Shown here: piece after piece, positions 42,604-49,678 of the stretch
Layout of the letters: each line of letters opens with the position of its first letter
Position numbering within the stretch: position 1 is the stretch's first letter
Assembly: GCA_016715985.1 (NCBI GenBank)
Contig: JADJXD010000001.1
Coordinates: 3,100,001-3,164,000 of the forward strand
DNA length: 64,000 bases
Reading direction: 5' to 3'
DNA from: Saprospiraceae bacterium
GTDB lineage: Bacteria; Bacteroidota; Bacteroidia; Chitinophagales; Saprospiraceae
Notes under the pieces: model-generated
What the model saw: only the letters and a program-made list of their open reading frames with translations
Told to the model about the DNA's origin: nothing
Database searches by the model: none
Made by a program: the position numbers and the translations under genes

Positions 42604-43202
42604 AAATTCTCATCGTTGAAGACGAACCAATAATATCCGAAGATCTTACATTTATTTTAGAGAAAGAAGGATACCAGATTATTGGACAGGCTTATGATGG
42701 CAGCACAGCATTAGATATGATTCACAATCGACAGCCAGACATTATTCTGTTGGATATAGCCCTGGATCATCAAATGTCAGGACTTGATATAGCTAATCAT
42801 ATCAATAATAAATATGGATTGCCCTTTATATTTATCACTTCTTTTTCGGATAAACTCACCTTAGACCTTGCCAAAAACCTACTTCCTCAAGGCTACATAG
42901 TCAAACCATTCAAAAAGAAAGATATTCTAGCTACGCTGGAAATTGTGGCGCACAGGGTCAAAATACAAAAACAAAAATCTCAATACTATTCGCTCGACGA
43001 ACTTAATCAAGGGTTGGATGATCACATCACACCCAAAGAATATGAAATTTTATTAGATGTAGCATCAGGAATGGGCAATGAAAAAATTGGCGAAAAACAC
43101 TTCATTACTCTCAATACTGTAAAAACACACCTGAAACGTATCTTTGCTAAATTGGATATTGTTAATCGGTCCCAGGTGGCATCTAAAGTTTATAGGAAGT
43201 AG
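42594..43202 (+). CDS. Response regulator with LuxR-type HTH, orphan
   Basis: The 202-residue protein has a receiver domain (3-120) with E9-D10-E11, phospho-acceptor D54 (IILLDIAL) and K104 (IVKPFKKKD). A LuxR/GerE-type HTH follows (about 143-200: ITPKEYEILLDVASGMGNEKIGEKHFITLNTVKTHLKRIFAKLDIVNRSQVASKV). No kinase gene lies next to it. Overlap with the small upstream ORF and close spacing to the Hcp-like gene suggest that it is expressed with them and may regulate that cluster. Its cognate kinase must be elsewhere, possibly the hybrid kinase at 9-12 kb or one outside the window. Confidence 0.88.
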   Translation: MPLKILIVEDEPIISEDLTFILEKEGYQIIGQAYDGSTALDMIHNRQPDIILLDIALDHQMSGLDIANHINNKYGLPFIFITSFSDKLTLDLAKNLLPQGYIVKPFKKKDILATLEIVAHRVKIQKQKSQYYSLDELNQGLDDHITPKEYEILLDVASGMGNEKIGEKHFITLNTVKTHLKRIFAKLDIVNRSQVASKVYRK

Positions 43203-43282
43203 TGCTAAAATAGAAGTTTTTTTTGAAATGTGTTCATTCTTTTATTGGAATTGGGAGATACTTATGAAATAAACAGTTATTG

Positions 43283-43290
43283 TACCTTTA
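43283..43290 (+). promoter_or_regulatory. Probable -7 box (TACCTTTA)
   Basis: One mismatch to TAnnTTTG, 29 bases before the ATG at 43320. Confidence 0.4.
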
Positions 43291-43319
43291 CTCTAAATTT
43301 AATATACAATTTTTAAGAT

Positions 43320-43802
43320 ATGATTCAGAAACCGGTATTTCTATTTCTATTTGCAGGACTTATATTTTATTCTTGTAAATCATCGAAGCCAAATCTATTA
43401 AATATTCACAATAGCTACTCACCTGTTTCAAAAGAGATATTTGATGTTATCGTATCAATGGACAAAAAGTTTTTTAATGCCTACAACACATGCAAAATAT
43501 CTACGGTGGATAGTTTACTTTCAAATGATATAGAGTTTTACCATGATCTGGGCGGTCTCAGTACTTCCAAAATTCAAATCTTGGATGGCCTTAAAAATAA
43601 TATTTGTGGCAAAGTTACGAGAGTACTTAAGGAAGGTAGCATTGAAGTGTATCCAATCAAAGATTACGGTGCTGTACAAATGGGCCAACACGGATTTTAT
43701 AATAGGGCCGAAAATAATACCATCAAATTTTCAAAATTTGTCCATATCTGGCGTTTTGAAAGCAATAATTGGCAATTGACAAGGGTTGTAAGTTTGCATT
43801 AA
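43320..43802 (+). CDS. NTF2-like (DUF4440-type) lipoprotein
   Basis: The 160-residue protein has a lipoprotein signal with C19 (LIFYSCKSSK). An NTF2-like cone fold follows: 'EIFDVIVSMDKKFFNAYNTCKISTVDSLLSNDIEFYHDLGG', 'VLKEGSIEVYPIKDYGAVQMGQHGFY' and 'FSKFVHIWRFESNNWQLTRVVSLH'. This matches the DUF4440 / SnoaL-like group. Such proteins bind small ligands or stabilise partners; no catalytic residues can be assigned. It is transcribed alone from its own promoter box. Confidence 0.75.
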   Translation: MIQKPVFLFLFAGLIFYSCKSSKPNLLNIHNSYSPVSKEIFDVIVSMDKKFFNAYNTCKISTVDSLLSNDIEFYHDLGGLSTSKIQILDGLKNNICGKVTRVLKEGSIEVYPIKDYGAVQMGQHGFYNRAENNTIKFSKFVHIWRFESNNWQLTRVVSLH

Positions 43803-43874
43803 TAAAAGGTAAAATTTTGATAAGGAATTTCGATAACCGGATTTACTAAGAGTTTATTAAAGGTATCTGTTTTT

Positions 43875-44444
43875 TCAATACACCCCTCGATAAACATCCT
43901 CCATATTCAGATCAATATGTAACGATTCGAGCTTCACAACATCCTCCATTGATTTGAATTCATTTAATATCCAAAGTCCGTCTTCTCCCTTATACCATTT
44001 TTCTATGTGTATATTTCCTGTGGAGTCTATGACTGTATATTCCTTTAAACTGAGGATGTCCCGATACAGCATAAATTTAGTTCCCCGATCATAGTCCTTT
44101 GTGCTTGCAGACAACACTTCAATGATGAGTGTCGGATTGGTGACGGTATCAAATGTATCCGGTAATTTTTCTATTTCACCGCAAACTACGCTGATGTCCG
44201 GATAAGTATAAAGCGAATTGGATTCTACGTGGATTCTGAGGTCACTGTTGAAGACATTACAATTTTTTCCTTTTAGTTTTGCATATATCTCACCTGTAAT
44301 ATTAGTGGCAATCCTGTTATGTTCCACTGTTGCACCAGCCATAGCAAAGATTTCTCCCTGATAATACTCATGCTTTTCCAGGGAAGATATTTCCATTTCC
44401 AAATATTCATATTCGGATACTGATTTTTTTTCAGGATGTCCCAT
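43875..44444 (-). CDS. Uma2 family (DUF820) putative endonuclease
   Basis: The start at 44444 (MGHPEKKSVSEYEYLEME) is preferred over 44483 because it matches the family's N-terminus. The core shows the restriction-endonuclease-like pattern: 'EYYQGEIFAMAGATVEHNRIATNITGEI', 'YTYPDISVVCGE' (active-site Asp), 'NPTLIIEVLSASTKDYDRGTKFMLYRDILSLKEYTVID' (Glu, then the lineage-typical YR...S..EY). Uma2 genes are abundant in cyanobacteria and Bacteroidota, with unclear function, possibly linked to mobile DNA. It is convergent with the NTF2-like gene. Confidence 0.85.
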   Translation of the reverse strand: MGHPEKKSVSEYEYLEMEISSLEKHEYYQGEIFAMAGATVEHNRIATNITGEIYAKLKGKNCNVFNSDLRIHVESNSLYTYPDISVVCGEIEKLPDTFDTVTNPTLIIEVLSASTKDYDRGTKFMLYRDILSLKEYTVIDSTGNIHIEKWYKGEDGLWILNEFKSMEDVVKLESLHIDLNMEDVYRGVY

Positions 44445-44647
44445 GACACAAAATTTAAAACAAATATAGGTCAAATCTACCAATTATTAAAATTAAACAA
44501 GTGATAAACTTAACTTCATCCGCTTGTGAGAAAAGTAACTTTATCACAGTAAATTTCAAAATTACGGATCCATCAGAAATTTTCATTCAGATACATTCTC
44601 AAATATTGGTCTTATATTTACCGTTTAAAGAATTTTTCCGGAAACAC

Positions 44648-46090
44648 ATGAGAAGGGAATTTGTACTGAATATTGTATTGTTGATATTTATCAATCTGCT
44701 GATCAAGCCGATATATATTTTTGGCATCGAAGCCCGGATTCAAAATCTGGTCGGTACAGAATCTTACGGTTTATATTTTGACTACTTTAATTTTGTTTTT
44801 CTGTTTCAGTTTATCAACGATCCGGGCATCCAAAGCTGGAATGCTCAGTTTGTACCGAAAGTAAAAGATCAGATTGGATTTCATTTTCCACGATTGTTAC
44901 TGATGAAGTTGTATCTGGGTGTTTTTTATTTGGTCGTAGTCAGTATTATGGCGGCTATTTTTGGCTACGAGAGATATGATCTGATACTTCTGTTGAGTGT
45001 CAATATGGCATTGAGTGCCTTGTTTATGTACTTTCGGGGAACGATAGCAGGCTTAGGTTACTACAGAATTGACAGCTTACTATCCGCATTGGATAAACTT
45101 TTAATGATCTTCATATTAGGCTATTTAGCTTGGATTTCTTCGTATCAATTAAATTTCAGTATAGATGCATTGGTATATGGGCAGGGTGCAGCATTTTTTA
45201 TCTCATGTCTCGTGGCTTATCTGATTCTGATAAAAAAAGTTAAAAATCCACAGTGGGGACTTGAATGGGCTTATATTAAAGAAAAATTTATCGCTTTTTT
45301 GCCCTATACGCTGGTAATTTTTTTAGTAGCGGGTTACAGCAGACTTGATGGTGTCATGTTGGGAAGAATGCTCGATGACAATAATTATCAGTCGGGATTG
45401 TATGCTACTGCATTCCGTTTTTATGATGCAGCGGGCATGGTAGGATATTTGTTTGCAGCGTTATTGTTGCCTATGTATGCGTCATCACTTAACAACAGGA
45501 TTATGCTCAGCGAACTGTTATTTACAGGTTTACGGTTTGTGGTAGTCTGTGCGTTGATTATTTCACTTAGCCTTAGTTATTATAGTATGGAATTTATGAA
45601 TTTACTTTATGATGATGCTACCCAGGAATTTGGAGATGTACTGATAGTAATGAACATTGGTTTTGTAATGGTAGCAATTGCATACATTTTCGGAACATTG
45701 TTGGTTTCAGCCGATAAAGTCAGGAACCTCAATTATCTGTATGGTGCAGGTCTGTTGCTGAATTTTTTATTAAATCTGATATTGATTCCAAAATATTTTT
45801 CATACGGGGCTGCTATCACAACTGTCTTTACACAGGTTTTGATTTTAGGTGGTCAGGTTTATTATGCGCAGAAGCTCTTTCAATTCACGTGGAAACGTGA
45901 CCTTATTGTTCAATTATCAATCTATATTTTATCCTGTTTTATGGTATTTTCAGGTTTGAAATACTATTTTGAATATCCGTGGTATGTGATTCTTTCGGTA
46001 AGTATATTTATTTCATTACTTTTGGCGTTTATTTTAAAAATCATTGATTTATCAGAAGGTTTAAAACTAATCAGGTTGAAAAAAATCTGA
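44648..46090 (+). CDS. Polysaccharide flippase (Wzx/MATE-like, oligosaccharide transporter)
   Basis: The start is set at 44648 (MRREFVLNIVLLIFINLL) because the frame upstream to 44501 has no membrane or family features. The protein of about 480 residues has some 12 or more transmembrane helices and the 'polysaccharide biosynthesis protein' pattern: 'GIEARIQNLVGTESYGLYF', 'GYSRLDGVMLGRMLDDNNYQSGLYATAFRFYDAAGMVGYLFAALLLPMYA' and a late region 'LNYLYGAGLLLNFLLNLILIPKYFSYGAAITTVFTQ'. It should flip lipid-linked sugar units across the inner membrane. The Wzz-like and O-antigen ligase genes downstream support a surface glycan role. Confidence 0.85.
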   Translation: MRREFVLNIVLLIFINLLIKPIYIFGIEARIQNLVGTESYGLYFDYFNFVFLFQFINDPGIQSWNAQFVPKVKDQIGFHFPRLLLMKLYLGVFYLVVVSIMAAIFGYERYDLILLLSVNMALSALFMYFRGTIAGLGYYRIDSLLSALDKLLMIFILGYLAWISSYQLNFSIDALVYGQGAAFFISCLVAYLILIKKVKNPQWGLEWAYIKEKFIAFLPYTLVIFLVAGYSRLDGVMLGRMLDDNNYQSGLYATAFRFYDAAGMVGYLFAALLLPMYASSLNNRIMLSELLFTGLRFVVVCALIISLSLSYYSMEFMNLLYDDATQEFGDVLIVMNIGFVMVAIAYIFGTLLVSADKVRNLNYLYGAGLLLNFLLNLILIPKYFSYGAAITTVFTQVLILGGQVYYAQKLFQFTWKRDLIVQLSIYILSCFMVFSGLKYYFEYPWYVILSVSIFISLLLAFILKIIDLSEGLKLIRLKKI

Positions 46091-46163
46091 GTTTTTCCCT
46101 GTAAATCTTAAACAAAATATTCCTTTTGTACCACGATGGAATACTGTCAAAGCAAGTGTATGT

Positions 46164-46279
46164 AACAAATTGCACGTTTTTTAAAGCGGGAAGGTCGTCC
46201 CTTTAGGGAATGAGGGTTGCGGGATGTAAAATTGTTATATTTCAATTGCATTTAAATTTAAATGGCTGTGCAATTAGTT
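46164..46279 (-). mobile_element. MITE-like element, copy C (116 bp)
   Basis: The ends AACAAATTGCAC (46164-46175) and GTGCAATTAGTT (46268-46279, one mismatch) match copy A. The interior in reverse orientation matches copy A over almost its whole length: TTTAAAGCGGGAAGGTCGTC, CCCTTTAGGGAATGAGGGTT, GCGGG, then ATTGTTATATTTCAATTGCA. It lies between the flippase and Wzz-like genes, so it splits the polysaccharide set and may carry or disrupt a promoter. Confidence 0.8.
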
Positions 46280-46323
46280 ATGCACACCAAAGCAATGAAT
46301 TACAATGAATGAATACGTAAAAT

Positions 46324-47418
46324 ATGAATAACGAATATAGCCTCACTGATTTTTTTGTTCAATTGTCTAAGTGGAAAAAACAAATCATATTTGCTGTCCT
46401 GATAGTATTAATTGTCAGCCTTATTGGTTCTGTTTTAATGCCCGATTATTATAAGTCAGAAACTATATTTTATGCTGCAAGTCAGGACATGTCTGATCCT
46501 GTACCTTATGGGTACAATGAAAAGAGTATCCGGATATATGGGGATGACAAAGACTTGGACAGGCTTTTTTCTATTGCATCTTCTTACGAACTTTTGTTCT
46601 TTTTGATTGATTCCTTCGATTTGTATAAAAAGTACGAAATTGACAGAGATGATAATAAGGCAAAATATAAAGTGAAAACAAAATTTGAAGAACATTATAA
46701 AACCATCAAAACCAAACATGGTGCAATCCTTTTATCTGTAGAAGATAAGGATGCTAAACTGGCGGCTGCTATTGCTGATGCAGCAAGAGAAAAAATTAGT
46801 GACATCGCTCAAAAAATTATCAAAGAAAGTCAGTCTAAAGTATTTCAGAAATTTGAAGCAGGTATTCGTCTGAAGGAAGTTCTGATAGATTCATTGACTA
46901 AAAGCCTCAGTAAAATGCGTCGGGATTCCCGAGTGTATGACACCAGGACACAAGGTGAGATTTATACTCAGATTCTTGCAGATGCTGCTGCGGATTATGA
47001 AGAAAGTAAAGCAAAGCTGGAATATTTTAAAAATAACACACCATCTTTAAGAGATTCAATTATCAGATATCAATCAAAAGAGAAAGGGTTTTCAAGACGC
47101 CTTGCTCAGATCACCCAGGAAATGAATCAATATGAAGCCGGAATTTCTGAAGTGAGAAAAACGGAAATTGAACTTTACCGACTTCATGACCAGATCAGTG
47201 TGGATAAAGAAAGGCTCAATCAATTGGAAGCCAGTATTCAGAAGCCCTTCACTGCTCTTCATGTGATAGAATATCCTGAAGTTTCAGTTCAGCATCACAG
47301 ACCGAAAAGGATGATTTTAGTCTTTATTTCCGTAATGATTGGATTTGTTTTGGCCTGTCTCGCCGTTTTTGTGATAGAAAATATTAAAACGGTTCATCCG
47401 GAAATAGATCGTAGATGA
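46324..47418 (+). CDS. Wzz/GumC-type chain-length determinant protein
   Basis: The 364-residue inner-membrane protein has a first transmembrane helix (about 20-40, IIFAVLIVLIVSLIGSVLM) followed directly by 'PDYYKSETIFYA', the Wzz signature start. It then has a long coiled-coil periplasmic domain (150-310) and a second helix (about 332-353, ILVFISVMIGFVLACLAVFVIEN). There is no attached tyrosine kinase domain. It should set the length of the polymer. Its stop overlaps the start of the O-antigen ligase gene by 4 bases (ATGA), showing translational coupling. Confidence 0.88.
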   Translation: MNNEYSLTDFFVQLSKWKKQIIFAVLIVLIVSLIGSVLMPDYYKSETIFYAASQDMSDPVPYGYNEKSIRIYGDDKDLDRLFSIASSYELLFFLIDSFDLYKKYEIDRDDNKAKYKVKTKFEEHYKTIKTKHGAILLSVEDKDAKLAAAIADAAREKISDIAQKIIKESQSKVFQKFEAGIRLKEVLIDSLTKSLSKMRRDSRVYDTRTQGEIYTQILADAAADYEESKAKLEYFKNNTPSLRDSIIRYQSKEKGFSRRLAQITQEMNQYEAGISEVRKTEIELYRLHDQISVDKERLNQLEASIQKPFTALHVIEYPEVSVQHHRPKRMILVFISVMIGFVLACLAVFVIENIKTVHPEIDRR

Positions 47419-48884
47419 TCGATTATGCCAAAAATATTGTTATAAATAACAGATACCTGTTACTATTTTCTGCATTTGCTCTTTTATTAGCCCTTGGAGC
47501 TGCACGATACACCACTGACGGCAATCCGGATGTATTTGGTTTAGCTGGCTTTTTGTTGCTTGTCGGATATATCTACCCAGACTACAGAAGATTATTTTAT
47601 CTCATTTTTGCAGTTCTTCCTTTCTCTATCGAATACTATTTTGAGGGAACCGGCTTTGGTCTGGACGTACCTTCTGAACCTCTGATGATATTGCTTTGCG
47701 GTATCGGAATATTGGTTTTTATTAAAAAGGGATTTGCATTCAACAAATTTGATGTCAAAAATCCGGTTTTTATTATACTGTTACTGCATCTGTTCTGGAT
47801 TTTTTTGACTAGTATTAACTCTCAGCACGTCATAATTTCCTTTAAGTATTTTGTCGCAAAAATCTGGTACTATATCCCGTTCTTCTATCTGCCTCTTCTT
47901 TTTGTGAAAGACAATGCGGATATTGAAAAGGCTTATCAGATTTTGTACAAGGTACTTTTTGTTTCAATTTGTATAGTATTGGTCAGACATGCATTTGAGG
48001 GATTTAGTTTTTATTCCAGCTATCATGTTGTCAGACCCTTTTATCGTAATCACGTCACGTATGCTGCTATTTCTGTCATTTGTCTTCCTTTTGTCTGGAT
48101 GTTTTATAAGTATGCTGTGGTAAAAAAAGACAGAGTAAATATGCTCCTGGTCCTTTTGGTTTTTATAGTGGGAATATATTTTTCATATACCAGAGCTGCT
48201 ATTCTTTCCATTTTTATAGCAGTAGGTACATATTACATCATTCGTTACAGGCTGATGAAACTGTCTTTGATAGCTGCCACAATTATCACGGTTGTAGGAG
48301 CATTTTTCTTGTCCTGGAATAACAAATATCTTGATTTTGCACCGGACTTTGAACGTACTATTACCCACTATGAATTTGATAATTTAATAGAAGCCACCTA
48401 TAAACTGGAGGATATATCTTCTATGGAACGGGTTTACAGATGGATCGCCGGGGTTGAAATGATCAAAGATAAGCCTTTGTTGGGGTTTGGTCCGGCTACT
48501 TTTTACTCTGAATATAAAGCCTATTCTGTGAGTAGGTTTCAGACTTACGTCAGCGATAATCCGGAGCATTCCGGGATTCATAATTACTTTCTGATGATCT
48601 TTGTAGAACAAGGCGTCATCGGATTATTGATATTTATAGCATTGATTTACATGCTTTTTTTAGCAGGCGAGACATTATACCACCAGCTGAAAAAAGAAAG
48701 AGATCGTGTTATGGTTATGGCTTCCATATTGTCTATTGTTATCATCATTGCCATGTCACTCATCAACGATTTGATAGAAACCGATAAAGTTGGGCCCTTT
48801 TTCTTTTTTAACTGCGCTATATTGGTATATTTTCAACGAAAGATTTCCTACGAGCAGGAAAAACAACCTTTCAAAAACCATTAA
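47415..48884 (+). CDS. O-antigen ligase / Wzy_C family membrane protein
   Basis: The 489-residue protein has about 11-12 transmembrane helices. The large periplasmic loop and Wzy_C region are around 190-390: 'YRNHVTYAAISVICLPFVWMF', 'FSYTRAAILSIFIAVGTYYII', then 'RVYRWIAGVEMIKDKPLLGFGPATFYSEYKAY' and 'SGIHNYFLMIFVEQGVIGLLIFIALIYML'. The 'R..W.AG..M....P..G.G...F' and 'H N..L....E.G' motifs are typical. It either ligates or polymerises the surface glycan. The overlap with the Wzz-like gene marks them as an operon. Confidence 0.88.
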   Translation: MIDYAKNIVINNRYLLLFSAFALLLALGAARYTTDGNPDVFGLAGFLLLVGYIYPDYRRLFYLIFAVLPFSIEYYFEGTGFGLDVPSEPLMILLCGIGILVFIKKGFAFNKFDVKNPVFIILLLHLFWIFLTSINSQHVIISFKYFVAKIWYYIPFFYLPLLFVKDNADIEKAYQILYKVLFVSICIVLVRHAFEGFSFYSSYHVVRPFYRNHVTYAAISVICLPFVWMFYKYAVVKKDRVNMLLVLLVFIVGIYFSYTRAAILSIFIAVGTYYIIRYRLMKLSLIAATIITVVGAFFLSWNNKYLDFAPDFERTITHYEFDNLIEATYKLEDISSMERVYRWIAGVEMIKDKPLLGFGPATFYSEYKAYSVSRFQTYVSDNPEHSGIHNYFLMIFVEQGVIGLLIFIALIYMLFLAGETLYHQLKKERDRVMVMASILSIVIIIAMSLINDLIETDKVGPFFFFNCAILVYFQRKISYEQEKQPFKNH

Positions 48885-49262
48885 TTTAAAACACTAAAAA
48901 GTTAATATTTCCAGTTGGATTTTAAATCCGAACTTTGATAAATCAGTCCCCAAAGTTGCCCCAACTTTTAGAGATTTATGATCAGATTTTAGCATAATTA
49001 GCAATTTGTGGTTGGTTTCTGGCAAATCGATCACTTTTTTCATTTTTTTTGAATTATTAATAATTATATCTACCTTTTTTATAGGGTAATATACATTATT
49101 GAAATTGTGATGTAATAAATTATTCAAATTATTATGCTCACTCACATCAAGATGTGATTGACAAGTCCATTTTCCTGATTACCTTTGTTTATTAAAGATA
49201 TGTATTAAATTAAAATCTAAATAATGCTAGGCTCATTTTTATCAAATTCCAACATTTAAATA
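48885..49262. other. Intergenic region carrying the adhesin-island control element
   Basis: A small hairpin (AAAGTTG-CCC-CAACTTT, 48952-48968) may end the polysaccharide transcript. The operator/promoter lies at 49141-49187. An 83-codon minus-strand frame (48894-49145) starts inside the operator and has no family features, so I leave it out. Confidence 0.6.
49141..49187 (+). promoter_or_regulatory. Promoter with palindromic operator (site 3), adhesin island
   Basis: Positions 49141-49161 carry the 21-bp element (core TCACATCAAGATGTGA, then TTGA). After 18 bases the -7 box TACCTTTG lies at 49180-49187. The transcript would start near 49193, about 70 bases before the gene at 49263. The element equals sites 1 and 2 apart from one base in the spacer. 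Confidence 0.7.
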
Positions 49263-49607
49263 ATGAAAAATTTCGACTTTACCAAATGTGTTTTTGCAAT
49301 TTTTATTTTTTCATCAATCTGTACATTAAATGCTTTTTCAGTAGATGAAATCTTAACTGATTTCAAAAAGAATAATAAAGCTGGTCTTACTACAATAGTA
49401 AAACAGAAAAATTGTGGGCATGGGTCAAGAATTTGTTTTCAATGTGGTAATGGCGAAGATGGTGCATATTCTCCTACAGTTAATTCTAATCTCCCAGGTG
49501 GTAATTATCAATTTTCTTCTGTAAATATACCACCAGGTGTAATTTCTGTTTCCGTCACCAACGACACCAGCCCGGACCGGGCGATACCAGATTTTTACAT
49601 TTTCTAA
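49263..49607 (+). CDS. Small secreted protein, possibly a truncated adhesin N-terminus
   Basis: The 114-residue protein has a signal peptide (MKNFDFTKCVFAIFIFSSIC...LNAF). The mature part has a Cys/Gly cluster (KNCGHGSRICFQCGNGEDG), then a beta-rich end (GNYQFSSVNIPPGVISVSVTND). From about 49548 the DNA becomes abruptly GC-rich (TCCGTCACCAACGACACCAG) for some 45 bases and then AT-rich again, suggesting a join between two sequences. It may be the stub of a larger adhesin. It is the first gene after the operator-bearing promoter and lies 71 bases before the giant gene. Confidence 0.5.
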   Translation: MKNFDFTKCVFAIFIFSSICTLNAFSVDEILTDFKKNNKAGLTTIVKQKNCGHGSRICFQCGNGEDGAYSPTVNSNLPGGNYQFSSVNIPPGVISVSVTNDTSPDRAIPDFYIF

Positions 49608-49678
49608 CAAAAATTCTTTTTTTGGAAACGGATACAACACCTTACGAAAAATCAATCATTTAATTAAATATCAACATC

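Noticed and set aside
44501..44647. N-terminal extension of the flippase frame
   Set aside because: The first 49 residues lack membrane or family features; the helix-rich protein begins at Met 44648.
48894..49145. 83-codon minus-strand frame before the adhesin island
   Set aside because: It starts inside the palindromic operator, has no family features and no promoter of its own; more likely chance in AT-rich DNA.
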